DNA from: a virus
Reading direction: 5' to 3' (one strand)
IMG/VR virus record: IMGVR_UViG_3300036766_000548
Span: 1-64,000 of that record
Length of the DNA stretch: 64,000 nucleotides
The notes below the pieces were generated by a model. That model saw only the letters and a program-made list of their open reading frames with translations, was not told the origin of the DNA and searched no databases. Position 1 is the stretch's first letter. Every line of letters begins with the position of its first letter. Below, piece by piece: positions 14,897 through 22,700 of this stretch. The translations under genes and the position numbers were made by a program.

Positions 14897-15289
14897 ATGG
14901 CTGCTAGAACACTTGTTGCTACCACTCCCGCATTGACGGGAACTTCTATTGTTTCCGCTTCCAGTGCATTAGGAACTGGTGATATTTGTACCATTTCCTG
15001 CACTACTGCTCAAAGCTCTCTGGACCTTTCACAGACGTATATCAGGGCTACTAATGCTAATACAATCACTTCTGTTATTTTAACTATTAGTGTTGGTACT
15101 ATTTATTCTGAAGTTGGACAGGGTTCTGCTTCCATCACTCTTGCTACTGCTGATAGCATTATTATTGGTGGACAGGGTTTTGAAAGCGCCAGATTCCTGC
15201 AATGCACCGCAAAGACTGTACTGGTTTCCGCTACAGGTACTGGTCCTACAACTTTGGAATGCTATGTCTATCCAAAAGCAACCGAATAG
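14897..15289 (+). CDS. Probable head decoration or coat accessory protein, 130 aa
   Basis: Ser/Thr/Ala-rich, beta-type sequence directly after the coat gene and with the same expression-like codon use. Small proteins in this position often decorate the capsid surface. No specific family was recognised. Translation starts after AGGAGG, and a terminator follows the stop. Confidence 0.55.
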   Translation: MAARTLVATTPALTGTSIVSASSALGTGDICTISCTTAQSSLDLSQTYIRATNANTITSVILTISVGTIYSEVGQGSASITLATADSIIIGGQGFESARFLQCTAKTVLVSATGTGPTTLECYVYPKATE

Positions 15290-15298
15290 TTAAGTAAT

Positions 15299-15361
15299 AG
15301 GCCGAGGAAATTTCAAAATGATAGATATAAATCTATTAAAAATAAATCTTCGGCCTTTTTA
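15299..15361 (+). terminator. Rho-independent terminator after the coat operon
   Basis: AGGCCGA (15299-15305) pairs with TCGGCCT (15350-15356), followed by TTTTT. The loop holds a second hairpin (ATAGAT/ATCTAT). It would limit transcription of tail genes relative to coat. Confidence 0.7.
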
Positions 15362-15377
15362 TTCAGGGGGCATATAA

Positions 15378-15896
15378 ATGCCTGGTGTACCAGTAACCTC
15401 TAATCCCATTAGTAACGATGGTTATAGACTCGTAGAAGATCAAAGTGATTATGAAATAATTTTAGGACATAGATATTCTACATTTTATAGCACAACTATA
15501 TCAGGAAGTATAGGAACAAATATTTTAGCAATTACCACTAATTCTATAAAAATATGTGAAGCGTGGTTTTCAATAGAAGTTGATAAGGCTGGTTTATATG
15601 AATTATATGAAGGCGCGGTAATATCTTCTGGTTCGGTATTGACTTTATTTAATAATAATAGGAATAGTTCTAATGTTGCCGATTGTACAGTAGTAGGCAA
15701 TCCAAACGTTTCTACCGTAGGAACATTTATCGGAGCGCATGTGATAGGTTCTGCAACGGGTGGAACATCTAAATCTGGTGGAAGTTCTACTACGAATAAA
15801 TATCAATTAAAGTATAACACTACATATATATTAAGATTTACCGCAGATGTTTCTAGTACAAGAGTTACACAAGGAATTTATTGGAGGGAAATATAA
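15378..15896 (+). CDS. Structural protein paralogue 1, 172 aa
   Basis: Beta-rich, Ser/Thr/Asn-rich. It resembles the next gene: RYSTFYSTTI versus HYSTSYYEKI, VLTLFNNNRNSS versus AITCFNNNGNSS, ILRFTADVSSTR versus LIRFVADGASTR. The pair likely arose by tandem duplication and encodes virion proteins, for example capsid or tail decorations. RBS AGGGGG-like. No known family recognised. Confidence 0.6.
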   Translation: MPGVPVTSNPISNDGYRLVEDQSDYEIILGHRYSTFYSTTISGSIGTNILAITTNSIKICEAWFSIEVDKAGLYELYEGAVISSGSVLTLFNNNRNSSNVADCTVVGNPNVSTVGTFIGAHVIGSATGGTSKSGGSSTTNKYQLKYNTTYILRFTADVSSTRVTQGIYWREI

Positions 15897-16451
15897 ATGC
15901 CTTATCCATATAATCCTAAAATAAACATAAACATAAACAGTCCTTTAGATGATTCTGGATATCTTGTTGGAATTGATATTATACATCACGAAATACATGA
16001 GGGTAATCATTATTCCACATCTTACTACGAAAAAATTGGTTCTGGAACTGCAATAAATGTTTTAATTACTGTAGGCACTAAATCAATACATATGGTTGGC
16101 GAAATGGTTTCTGATAATCCTGGGATGGCCACATTTAGTAAATCCCCCAATGCCACTACTACAAGTTCTACAGCAATTACTTGTTTTAATAATAATGGCA
16201 ATAGTTCAAAAACAACTGATACGGTATTTACTGTTGGTGGTACATATACAAGTTCCGGAACTATATTAAGGACTTATTTATTTGGTAGTAGTTCAGGAAC
16301 TGGAGGCAATAAAATATCAATGGGTTCTACAGCTGGTGAAATAAACGAAGCTATTTTAACTCCTGGAGACAAATATTTAATTAGATTTGTTGCTGATGGA
16401 GCGTCTACAAGAACAATTATTAGAACAGCTTTTTATGAACAGGATTGGTAA
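15897..16451 (+). CDS. Structural protein paralogue 2, 184 aa
   Basis: Follows its paralogue with no gap. Same pattern of beta-rich sequence with a conserved FNNNGNSS loop and C-terminal DKYLIRFVADGASTR. Differences are concentrated in the N-terminal 40 residues, so the pair may bind different partners. Function is inferred only as virion-associated. Confidence 0.6.
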   Translation: MPYPYNPKINININSPLDDSGYLVGIDIIHHEIHEGNHYSTSYYEKIGSGTAINVLITVGTKSIHMVGEMVSDNPGMATFSKSPNATTTSSTAITCFNNNGNSSKTTDTVFTVGGTYTSSGTILRTYLFGSSSGTGGNKISMGSTAGEINEAILTPGDKYLIRFVADGASTRTIIRTAFYEQDW

Positions 16452-17045
16452 ATGGCCATAATAACCGCATCTGCTGTTTCTATATATGCCCCTAAAATAA
16501 CCGCCTCTGCGGGGACTATAACGGCAGGCAATTATATTCCCGTGGTTCAGGAACGCATATGCCTGATGCTTAACAATTATTTTGATTCCGAAATCGTCAA
16601 CCTGGAGACGACTTGCGTATTCAATGCCACGGCCAGATCGATAGTCATCAGGCAGAACAGTTGGGAGGAATATGGGTTTAAGGCTAATGATGATATATTG
16701 ATATATAAAAGTATTAGGAACGATAAAGTAGTAACAATAGAATCTTTAACCACTAATACTTGTGTTTTAACTTCTGCATGTTCTGTAGTTGACGAAAGTT
16801 ATTCTACCGCTACAGGAACATCTGTATGTTTCGCCTTAGTGCAATGGCCAATATCTGTAGTGCAAACTGCGGCACTCATGGTTTATTTTGATGTAGATAT
16901 AAGAGATAAAGTTTCTGGTAATATTAAATCAAGAAGTCTTGGCCCCCTTAGTGAGAGTTTTACTTCTGGTGATGAAGATGAGTATGGATATCCACGAAAA
17001 ATTACAGATAAATTAACTCCGTTTAAATTAGCGAGATTGAATTAA
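16452..17045 (+). CDS. Probable head-tail connector (adaptor) protein, 197 aa
   Basis: Directly follows the paralogue pair and precedes the head-tail joining genes. It has the mixed alpha/beta look of connector proteins (VQERICLMLNNYF then ETTCVFNATARSIV) but no decisive motif. Its first ~75 codons are richer in GC than the rest, which changes at about 16680, a possible recombination border. Confidence 0.45.
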   Translation: MAIITASAVSIYAPKITASAGTITAGNYIPVVQERICLMLNNYFDSEIVNLETTCVFNATARSIVIRQNSWEEYGFKANDDILIYKSIRNDKVVTIESLTTNTCVLTSACSVVDESYSTATGTSVCFALVQWPISVVQTAALMVYFDVDIRDKVSGNIKSRSLGPLSESFTSGDEDEYGYPRKITDKLTPFKLARLN

Positions 17046-17158
17046 TGAAAAGAGTAGGATATATTTATAAGACAACCAATCTCATAAATAATAAAATCTA
17101 TATTGGCCAACATCAAAGAGATGAATTGCGATTATTAAATAATAAGGAATCTGCTTAA
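17045..17158 (+). pseudogene. Remnant of a GIY-YIG homing endonuclease (37 aa)
   Basis: Reads MKRVGYIYKTTNLINNKIYIGQHQ and stops 13 residues later. GYIYKTTN... YIGQH is the start of a GIY-YIG nuclease domain, whose full length would be 200 or more residues. It sits exactly between two structural genes, sharing TAATG with the previous stop and ending flush with the next ATG. Probably the scar of a lost freestanding homing endonuclease. Confidence 0.75.
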
Positions 17159-17521
17159 ATGGCTTTAGTTGATATGCTGAATTTAGTTTCTGCCGTAAGC
17201 GTCATAAAAACTATAGAGACTAATGATGGCATGGGAGGAACTTCGGTTTCATCTACAACATATACAATTTCATTGTGTACAATGTGGACCAACGGCCAAA
17301 CGAATAAATGGGTGTCAGATAAATATGCAAAAGACTCGACTGATAGTCTGGTAATGGAATATGGGGCATATACATTTAACGATGTTTCCAGCTTGACTTC
17401 TACACAGTCATTGATTGAACAAGTTACATATAATGGCAATACTTATAAGACAGTTGGTTTTTCTAATAATATAATGAATCTTAATGAAATTATTTTACAA
17501 CAATTGGAAAGAATATCATGA
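17159..17521 (+). CDS. Head-tail joining protein, 120 aa
   Basis: Small beta-type protein between connector and HK97 gp10-like genes. The pattern VIKTIETNDGMGGTSVSSTTY... YNGNTYKTVGFSNN resembles SPP1 gp16/HK97 stopper-type head-tail adaptors, which contain a nucleic acid-binding-like barrel. It overlaps the next gene by 4 bp. Confidence 0.6.
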   Translation: MALVDMLNLVSAVSVIKTIETNDGMGGTSVSSTTYTISLCTMWTNGQTNKWVSDKYAKDSTDSLVMEYGAYTFNDVSSLTSTQSLIEQVTYNGNTYKTVGFSNNIMNLNEIILQQLERIS

Positions 17522-17970
17522 TTAAAACTACTGTAACGCAAGAATGGCATGGAAAGGAAGTCAAGGTTCAAGGGAAACAAGTGGTGGGTCATTCTGCTTA
17601 TGAAATAGGTTTGGTTGTGGAGGGACAAGCAAAATTATTGGCTCCCAGGGATACGGGACATTTAGCTGCTTCTATTACTACGCAATCATTTAACGAAGGA
17701 ACAGAGTTGGACAATCCTTCTAAATATGCCACAAAAGAAAAAAACAAGTTATGGAAAGTAGATGGCACATTCAAGAAGATAGCTAAGCCTAATGATGATA
17801 CAGAAGCATTAATTGGTACAGCATTATCATATGGCCCATATATGGAATTTGGGACTGTCGGGGCCGATGCCCAACCATTTCTTAGACCCGCATTAGATTT
17901 GGCCATGGGCAAGACATTGACGATCATACAAATGGCTGGAAAATTCTTTTTCAAGGAGTATTTAAAATAA
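17518..17970 (+). CDS. HK97 gp10-like tail completion protein
   Basis: 150 residues with the diagnostic family pattern: LAPRDTGHLAASI in the middle, and YGPYMEFGTVGADAQPFLRPALD near the end. These proteins terminate the tail tube and join it to the head. Overlaps both neighbours by 1-4 bp. Confidence 0.85.
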   Translation: MIKTTVTQEWHGKEVKVQGKQVVGHSAYEIGLVVEGQAKLLAPRDTGHLAASITTQSFNEGTELDNPSKYATKEKNKLWKVDGTFKKIAKPNDDTEALIGTALSYGPYMEFGTVGADAQPFLRPALDLAMGKTLTIIQMAGKFFFKEYLK

Positions 17971-18383
17971 TGACGCCTAGTCAATGCGTAGGATATTTAT
18001 TAAATCAAACAACTGCGATAACTGCAATTATAGGGACAAGAATATATAATGGATTACGTCCTGCGACTACAATAGTACCTTGTATAAATTATTTTGAAAT
18101 GCCAGGAGGGAGAAAACAGTATGGATTGTATTCACAAAAATATTCCATAAATTGCAGGGCCACCACGGCAGAAACGGCTTTAGGATTGGCAAGATTAGTC
18201 GAGGATACTTTTAATGGTACATCGGGAACAGGAATGTATGGGTATACATCGTCTGGGAGTTCTTTTGAAATTACCAGATCATCAACGGTGCAAATGCAAG
18301 GTTTGATTCCCGAACCAGATGATAATTTATATAATGCGCCAATTGATATTCAAATTATATTCCCTGCAAGTTCAATAGCATAA
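17970..18383 (+). CDS. Tail terminator-like protein (DUF3168-like)
   Basis: 137 residues: short N-terminal helix (CVGYLLNQTTAITAIIGTRIYNGLRP), a central beta hairpin, and ETALGLARLVEDTFNG, the order seen in tail terminator proteins that cap the tube. Position after the HK97 gp10-like gene and before the tube gene supports this. Sequence similarity is judged by eye only. Confidence 0.6.
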   Translation: MTPSQCVGYLLNQTTAITAIIGTRIYNGLRPATTIVPCINYFEMPGGRKQYGLYSQKYSINCRATTAETALGLARLVEDTFNGTSGTGMYGYTSSGSSFEITRSSTVQMQGLIPEPDDNLYNAPIDIQIIFPASSIA

Positions 18384-18396
18384 AAGGAGAAAAATT

Positions 18397-18942
18397 ATGC
18401 CACTTTATCAGAACAGTACGGTTACAGATTCCAAGATTGAAGTTGGAAATTACGCGATGTATGTGGGCAGTGCAGGCACTTCCGCTACTGCAATCACCAT
18501 CAATTTGGGCCTTGGGATGTTGAAGGGGTTCACTTATGTCCCTGAAAATTTCACTTCCCAGGCTGGAAACGGTGTTGATCCAATCACTGGTATTGCTAGG
18601 GAAACCGCAACGTTTGAATTTGATTTGATTGAATATGGCCCATCAGCATTCTCTCAGATTCTAGGTGGAGCAATGTCTACTCCAACTGCAGGAACCGTAA
18701 CTGTAGGTGGTCAGGTAACTGTAGTAACTGGAGTTGGTATTAAATTAGTTAATAGTAGAAAACTCAAATCTGGTTCCACCCAGACCACGACCTATGTATT
18801 GAATGATTGTTACATGAATGGTGGGTATTCATTCACCCCCAAATCTGATAATGATGCCGATCCTGTTGGAGTATATAGCTTTAGCATGACTGCAAAACAA
18901 TATGCCACTGCTGGAACTATTTATACGAAGACGGTAGCGTAA
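18397..18942 (+). CDS. Major tail (tube) protein
   Basis: 181 residues, Gly/Thr-rich beta protein in the standard tube position before the tail chaperones and tape measure. The codon use is richer in G and C than in neighbours, like the coat gene, and it has a strong RBS (AAGGAG), matching high expression. No contractile sheath gene precedes it. Overlaps the chaperone gene by 1 bp. Confidence 0.78.
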   Translation: MPLYQNSTVTDSKIEVGNYAMYVGSAGTSATAITINLGLGMLKGFTYVPENFTSQAGNGVDPITGIARETATFEFDLIEYGPSAFSQILGGAMSTPTAGTVTVGGQVTVVTGVGIKLVNSRKLKSGSTQTTTYVLNDCYMNGGYSFTPKSDNDADPVGVYSFSMTAKQYATAGTIYTKTVA

Positions 18943-19322
18943 TGAAAGTAGAAGATCTTGATGTTCTGCGTCCTGAACCTAGATATGTAAAAATAGGTGG
19001 GAAAGAAGTTGATGTTAGTTTCATCCCTTGCGGTATTACTTTTGAAATAGATAGAATTGTTAATGAATTAAGGGGATTCACTCAAGAGGATATGCTTAGT
19101 AACAATGAAATAACCAATAGGGCTTTTGATTTATCAATTGATATGTGCGTAGCTTTTTGCGAGCGGAAATATCCCGAATTAAACAAGGAATATTTCATGG
19201 ATAATTGCAGTCCCGAACAGATTAGGGCTTTTTCCGCCGCAATCAGTGAAGCACTATATAAGGCATATGCAGGGATAATCGAAATAAAAAACTTGAAAGC
19301 GCCCAAGAAGAAAAACCCATAA
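18942..19322 (+). CDS. Tail assembly chaperone (G-like), frame 0 product
   Basis: 126 residues, acidic helical, lying between tube and tape measure genes where siphoviruses encode their G and GT chaperones. The last codons are AAG AAG AAA AAC CCA TAA, containing G AAA AAC (19310-19316). A -1 slip there leads into the open frame of the next gene with no stop between, giving a 201-residue fusion. Confidence 0.8.
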   Translation: MKVEDLDVLRPEPRYVKIGGKEVDVSFIPCGITFEIDRIVNELRGFTQEDMLSNNEITNRAFDLSIDMCVAFCERKYPELNKEYFMDNCSPEQIRAFSAAISEALYKAYAGIIEIKNLKAPKKKNP

Positions 19323-19335
19323 ATCTTGGGCGCTT
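19297..19335 (+). promoter_or_regulatory. Probable -1 ribosomal frameshift site inside a 12-bp hairpin
   Basis: Slippery G AAA AAC at 19310-19316. A perfect inverted repeat, AAGCGCCCAAGA (19297-19308) and TCTTGGGCGCTT (19324-19335), encloses the slip site in its 15-nt loop. Usual stimulators sit wholly downstream, so this arrangement is odd. The frame after slipping (CCC ATA AAT CTT) stays open into the gene at 19346. Confidence 0.65.
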
Positions 19336-19345
19336 ATTTGTATCA

Positions 19346-19546
19346 ATGGCATTATTATATCCATGGGCCACAAAGGAATACCTGTTATGGGAAATGACGA
19401 TTGGGCAGATAATCATGTACTATAATAAGGGAATAGAAATAAAGTATGGAACAGAAAAAACCAAGTCCTCAGGGTTAGTGGATATGTCAGAGGGACAACT
19501 TCGGGCGTGGCGTGATGAGATGAAACAAAAATACGGAGCAATATAA
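19346..19546 (+). CDS. Tail assembly chaperone (T-like), made by frameshift as G-T fusion
   Basis: A 66-residue frame from the internal ATG. It lies in the -1 frame relative to the upstream chaperone, and the -1 frame is open from 19316. The main product is therefore probably the fusion covering 18942-19546. ALLYPWATKEYLLWEMTIGQI resembles the T domain of such proteins, which binds the tube protein or tape measure during tail assembly. It ends flush with the tape measure ATG. Confidence 0.72.
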   Translation: MALLYPWATKEYLLWEMTIGQIIMYYNKGIEIKYGTEKTKSSGLVDMSEGQLRAWRDEMKQKYGAI

Positions 19547-22500
19547 ATGCCTAATCCTATTGGCGATATGGTTGTTCGGATAGTAGCCGATAATGCCCAA
19601 TTTAATCATTCAATAGATGAAACTCAAAAAAAATTCTTAACGTTATCCCAAACGATTGCAAACAGTTCTAAAAATATTGTCTCATCAATGAAACAAATAG
19701 ATGGTGAAATATCGGTATGGGGTAAAAGTACTGATTTAATAAGACAAAAACAAGAAGTATTAAAAAATGAAATAAGTAATCTTATTGCTCAAGGCGTTGA
19801 TCCACTAGATAGAAGTATAGAAAAATTACAAAATGAATATTATAAATTAGGAAATGAAGCAATTGCATTAGATAAAAAACAACATGGTTTGAACGATTCC
19901 TTACAAGCATTTTCTTCTGTAGCTATTAAAGTAGGAACAGGATTGATGTTGGGAGTTACGGCTCCTTTGGTAGCAATGGGAAAAGCTGCCATTCAATCTT
20001 CTGCGGAAATGGAAATGTATACTTCTTCTTTTGAGGTAATGTTGGCGAGCAAGTCTAAAGCCGAAAAATTAACAAAAGAAGTGGTTGCATTAGCCGCTGT
20101 TACTCCATTTAATGTTCCTGAAGTTATGGATGCTACTAAAATGTTATTGCAATATGGAGTTTCAGTAAATAAAGTATTACCAATGGTTAGGCAATTGGGA
20201 GATGCTTCTGGAGGGATGAAAGATAAGTTCCAGTCCTTAGTTTTGGCTTTTTCACAAATGCAAGCAGCTGGTAAGGTATTATCACAAGATTTGCGACAAA
20301 TGTCTACAGCAGGTTTCAATCCTCTAAAAGCAATTTCTGATACTACCGGCGAGAGTATGAATTCTCTTACTAAAAGAATGGAACAAGGGAAAGTATCCAT
20401 CGAGGAAGTAAATAAGGCAATGGTTGCCGTTACTTCTGAGGGTGGGAGATTTTATCAAGGAATGGAAAAAGGTTCTAGAACTGTTTCTGGTTTATTTTCA
20501 ACACTACAGGATAATATAGGAATTACAAGTAGATCATTAGTTTCTGACTATATGCCTGCCATTAAAAATACAATAATTAGCCTTATAGATTTTACTAAAA
20601 ACCTTACAACAATTAATCCTGAATTAAAAACGTTTATAACTACAATGGCAATTGGAACTGCTTTATTGGGACCATTAGTATTAGGATTAGGTGGTTTATC
20701 TAAGGCAATTTTGACGATAAGAAGTATATTAACATCAACAATGGCTTCTAATCCAGTTGGGTGGATTACATTAATTGCATCTGCTGTAGCAGCATTAACG
20801 ATAACAATAATTGCATTAAAAAAAGCTTCCGATACAAAATATATTCAAGAAGGATTTTCAAATATAACAAAAGAATTAAAAAAATCTGTTGATGAAGGTG
20901 AGAAATTAGAAGATGCCATAAAAAGGATTTCTAAACAAACCGGGTTGTCCATATCTACTGTAATTGATTTAGCTAATAAAGAAAAATTGATTACTGAAGA
21001 AAACGAAAAACAAGTTACTGAATTAGAAAAACAAAATATACAAATAGGAATACAAAAAGAGAATGTAAAAGAAATATTAAAAACAAATGACGGAATAAAT
21101 AAGGATTTAACTTTTGCTTCTGATAATCATTTGAATATTCAAGATCAAATAAAAGCTATTTCAAATTATTGGGGTGTTACACAAGATAGGGTTATCGGGG
21201 TTGGCATTTCATCAAAAGATGTTACTTCTGAATATAAACAACAATTGATGTATATATATCAACAGACAATAGCAGAGGATAATCTTAAAAAAATAGTTTT
21301 TGATGGCGCAAAGCAAACTAAAGAACAATTAGAAGAAAGAAGAGTAAAAAATCAATTAGTATCTGAAGCTCAAGAAAAATTGGATAAATTGTCATCCGAA
21401 AGACTGGCTTCCATAAAAACACAAAGAGAATCCGCTGAAGTTTCTTATCAAAAAGAAATGACAGAAACACAAAATGTATTTACTGCTGGTGGTATAGAAA
21501 GACAAGCATTTTTAGAAAAAAATATTTCTGCAACAAAAGATTTTATATATGCATTGCAAGCTATGGGGTTTACTGGAGATAAAGCCACTAATTGGATAGG
21601 CGATCTTGATTTGGCAAAAGCTAAAGATGATTTATTATTATTTAATAACGAATTAAAAAAAGTAAATGGCGACCAGCTAAAGGAATATTCAGAACTCAAT
21701 GAGTCATTAAAAGAATCCGCAGACTGGGAAAAATATTTATTGACATTGAAGGACAACGAACAAAAAAAGGAAGCAGAATTAGCTGGTTATAGAGAAGAAT
21801 GGAGTAATAGAAACTTAACGTCATATGATAATGAAATAATAGCTATAAATAAAAAAGCGGCAGAATTTATTGCTGCTGGCGAAGATGAAATAGAAGTTAG
21901 AAAATGGCAAGCAAAAGAAACAGAAAAAATTCAAATATCGTTGGCGGGGTCTATTATAAGTATAACCTCTTCTATGATCGGAGAATTAAAAAGTTTATAT
22001 GACCAGAATGTTCAAAATCAATTATCTGCAAATGATACGGCCTTACAAGCGGCTCTAACTTCTGCTGGGGTACAAGACGATTCTGCTATAGAATCGGCAC
22101 AAAAAAAATTAGATGCGGCAAAATTGGCGTTATCTTCCGAAATAGATGAAACTAAAAAAGCCGCCGAACAACAAAATATAGTAGAAGCAGAAAAGGCATT
22201 AAAAAAGGCTCAAATAGAAAAAGATTATGCTCAAAAAGCTTATGAAATAAAATTAGCTGCATTTAAAAACGATCAAGTATTTTCATTGGCGCAAATAGCT
22301 ATGAACACCGCAATGGCAGTAGCAAAGGTATGGGGGCAAACTGGCGTAGCTGGTATCATAGCTGAATTAGCACCAATCGCCATGGGGCTTACACAAACCG
22401 CAATAGTCTTAGGCCAAGCTCCGCCTTCCCCTCCTGCATTAGGAGACGGTGGAATTGTAATGCCCAAGGTAGGTGGAGTGTCGGCAACGTTGGCTGAAAG

Positions 22501-22699
22501 AGGAAGTCCAGAAGTTGTTTTCCCATTGGATAAATTAAATCAATTCATATCACAAGGGAACATGCGAAATGTTACGGATAATTCTTCTAATATGTTAAAT
22601 TTAATTGTTAATATGGATGGGAAAGAAATATTAAAACAAATATTCCCAGCGACAAAGAATGGTACAGTACTAATATCAGCCCGAGCGGTGGTGGCATAA
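19547..22699 (+). CDS. Tape measure protein
   Basis: 1050 residues, the longest gene in the window, directly after the chaperones. The N-terminal third has the phage tape-measure domain (SSAEMEMYTSSFEVMLASKSKAEKL..., VPEVMDATKMLLQYG). Hydrophobic segments near residues 125-145, 360-390 and 405-425 may insert in the host membrane at DNA entry. Long charged coiled-coil stretches fill the rest, with a conserved beta-type end. At about 1.5 A per residue it predicts a tail near 150 nm. Overlaps nothing and ends 1 bp before the next ATG. Confidence 0.92.
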   Translation: MPNPIGDMVVRIVADNAQFNHSIDETQKKFLTLSQTIANSSKNIVSSMKQIDGEISVWGKSTDLIRQKQEVLKNEISNLIAQGVDPLDRSIEKLQNEYYKLGNEAIALDKKQHGLNDSLQAFSSVAIKVGTGLMLGVTAPLVAMGKAAIQSSAEMEMYTSSFEVMLASKSKAEKLTKEVVALAAVTPFNVPEVMDATKMLLQYGVSVNKVLPMVRQLGDASGGMKDKFQSLVLAFSQMQAAGKVLSQDLRQMSTAGFNPLKAISDTTGESMNSLTKRMEQGKVSIEEVNKAMVAVTSEGGRFYQGMEKGSRTVSGLFSTLQDNIGITSRSLVSDYMPAIKNTIISLIDFTKNLTTINPELKTFITTMAIGTALLGPLVLGLGGLSKAILTIRSILTSTMASNPVGWITLIASAVAALTITIIALKKASDTKYIQEGFSNITKELKKSVDEGEKLEDAIKRISKQTGLSISTVIDLANKEKLITEENEKQVTELEKQNIQIGIQKENVKEILKTNDGINKDLTFASDNHLNIQDQIKAISNYWGVTQDRVIGVGISSKDVTSEYKQQLMYIYQQTIAEDNLKKIVFDGAKQTKEQLEERRVKNQLVSEAQEKLDKLSSERLASIKTQRESAEVSYQKEMTETQNVFTAGGIERQAFLEKNISATKDFIYALQAMGFTGDKATNWIGDLDLAKAKDDLLLFNNELKKVNGDQLKEYSELNESLKESADWEKYLLTLKDNEQKKEAELAGYREEWSNRNLTSYDNEIIAINKKAAEFIAAGEDEIEVRKWQAKETEKIQISLAGSIISITSSMIGELKSLYDQNVQNQLSANDTALQAALTSAGVQDDSAIESAQKKLDAAKLALSSEIDETKKAAEQQNIVEAEKALKKAQIEKDYAQKAYEIKLAAFKNDQVFSLAQIAMNTAMAVAKVWGQTGVAGIIAELAPIAMGLTQTAIVLGQAPPSPPALGDGGIVMPKVGGVSATLAERGSPEVVFPLDKLNQFISQGNMRNVTDNSSNMLNLIVNMDGKEILKQIFPATKNGTVLISARAVVA

Positions 22700-22700
22700 T

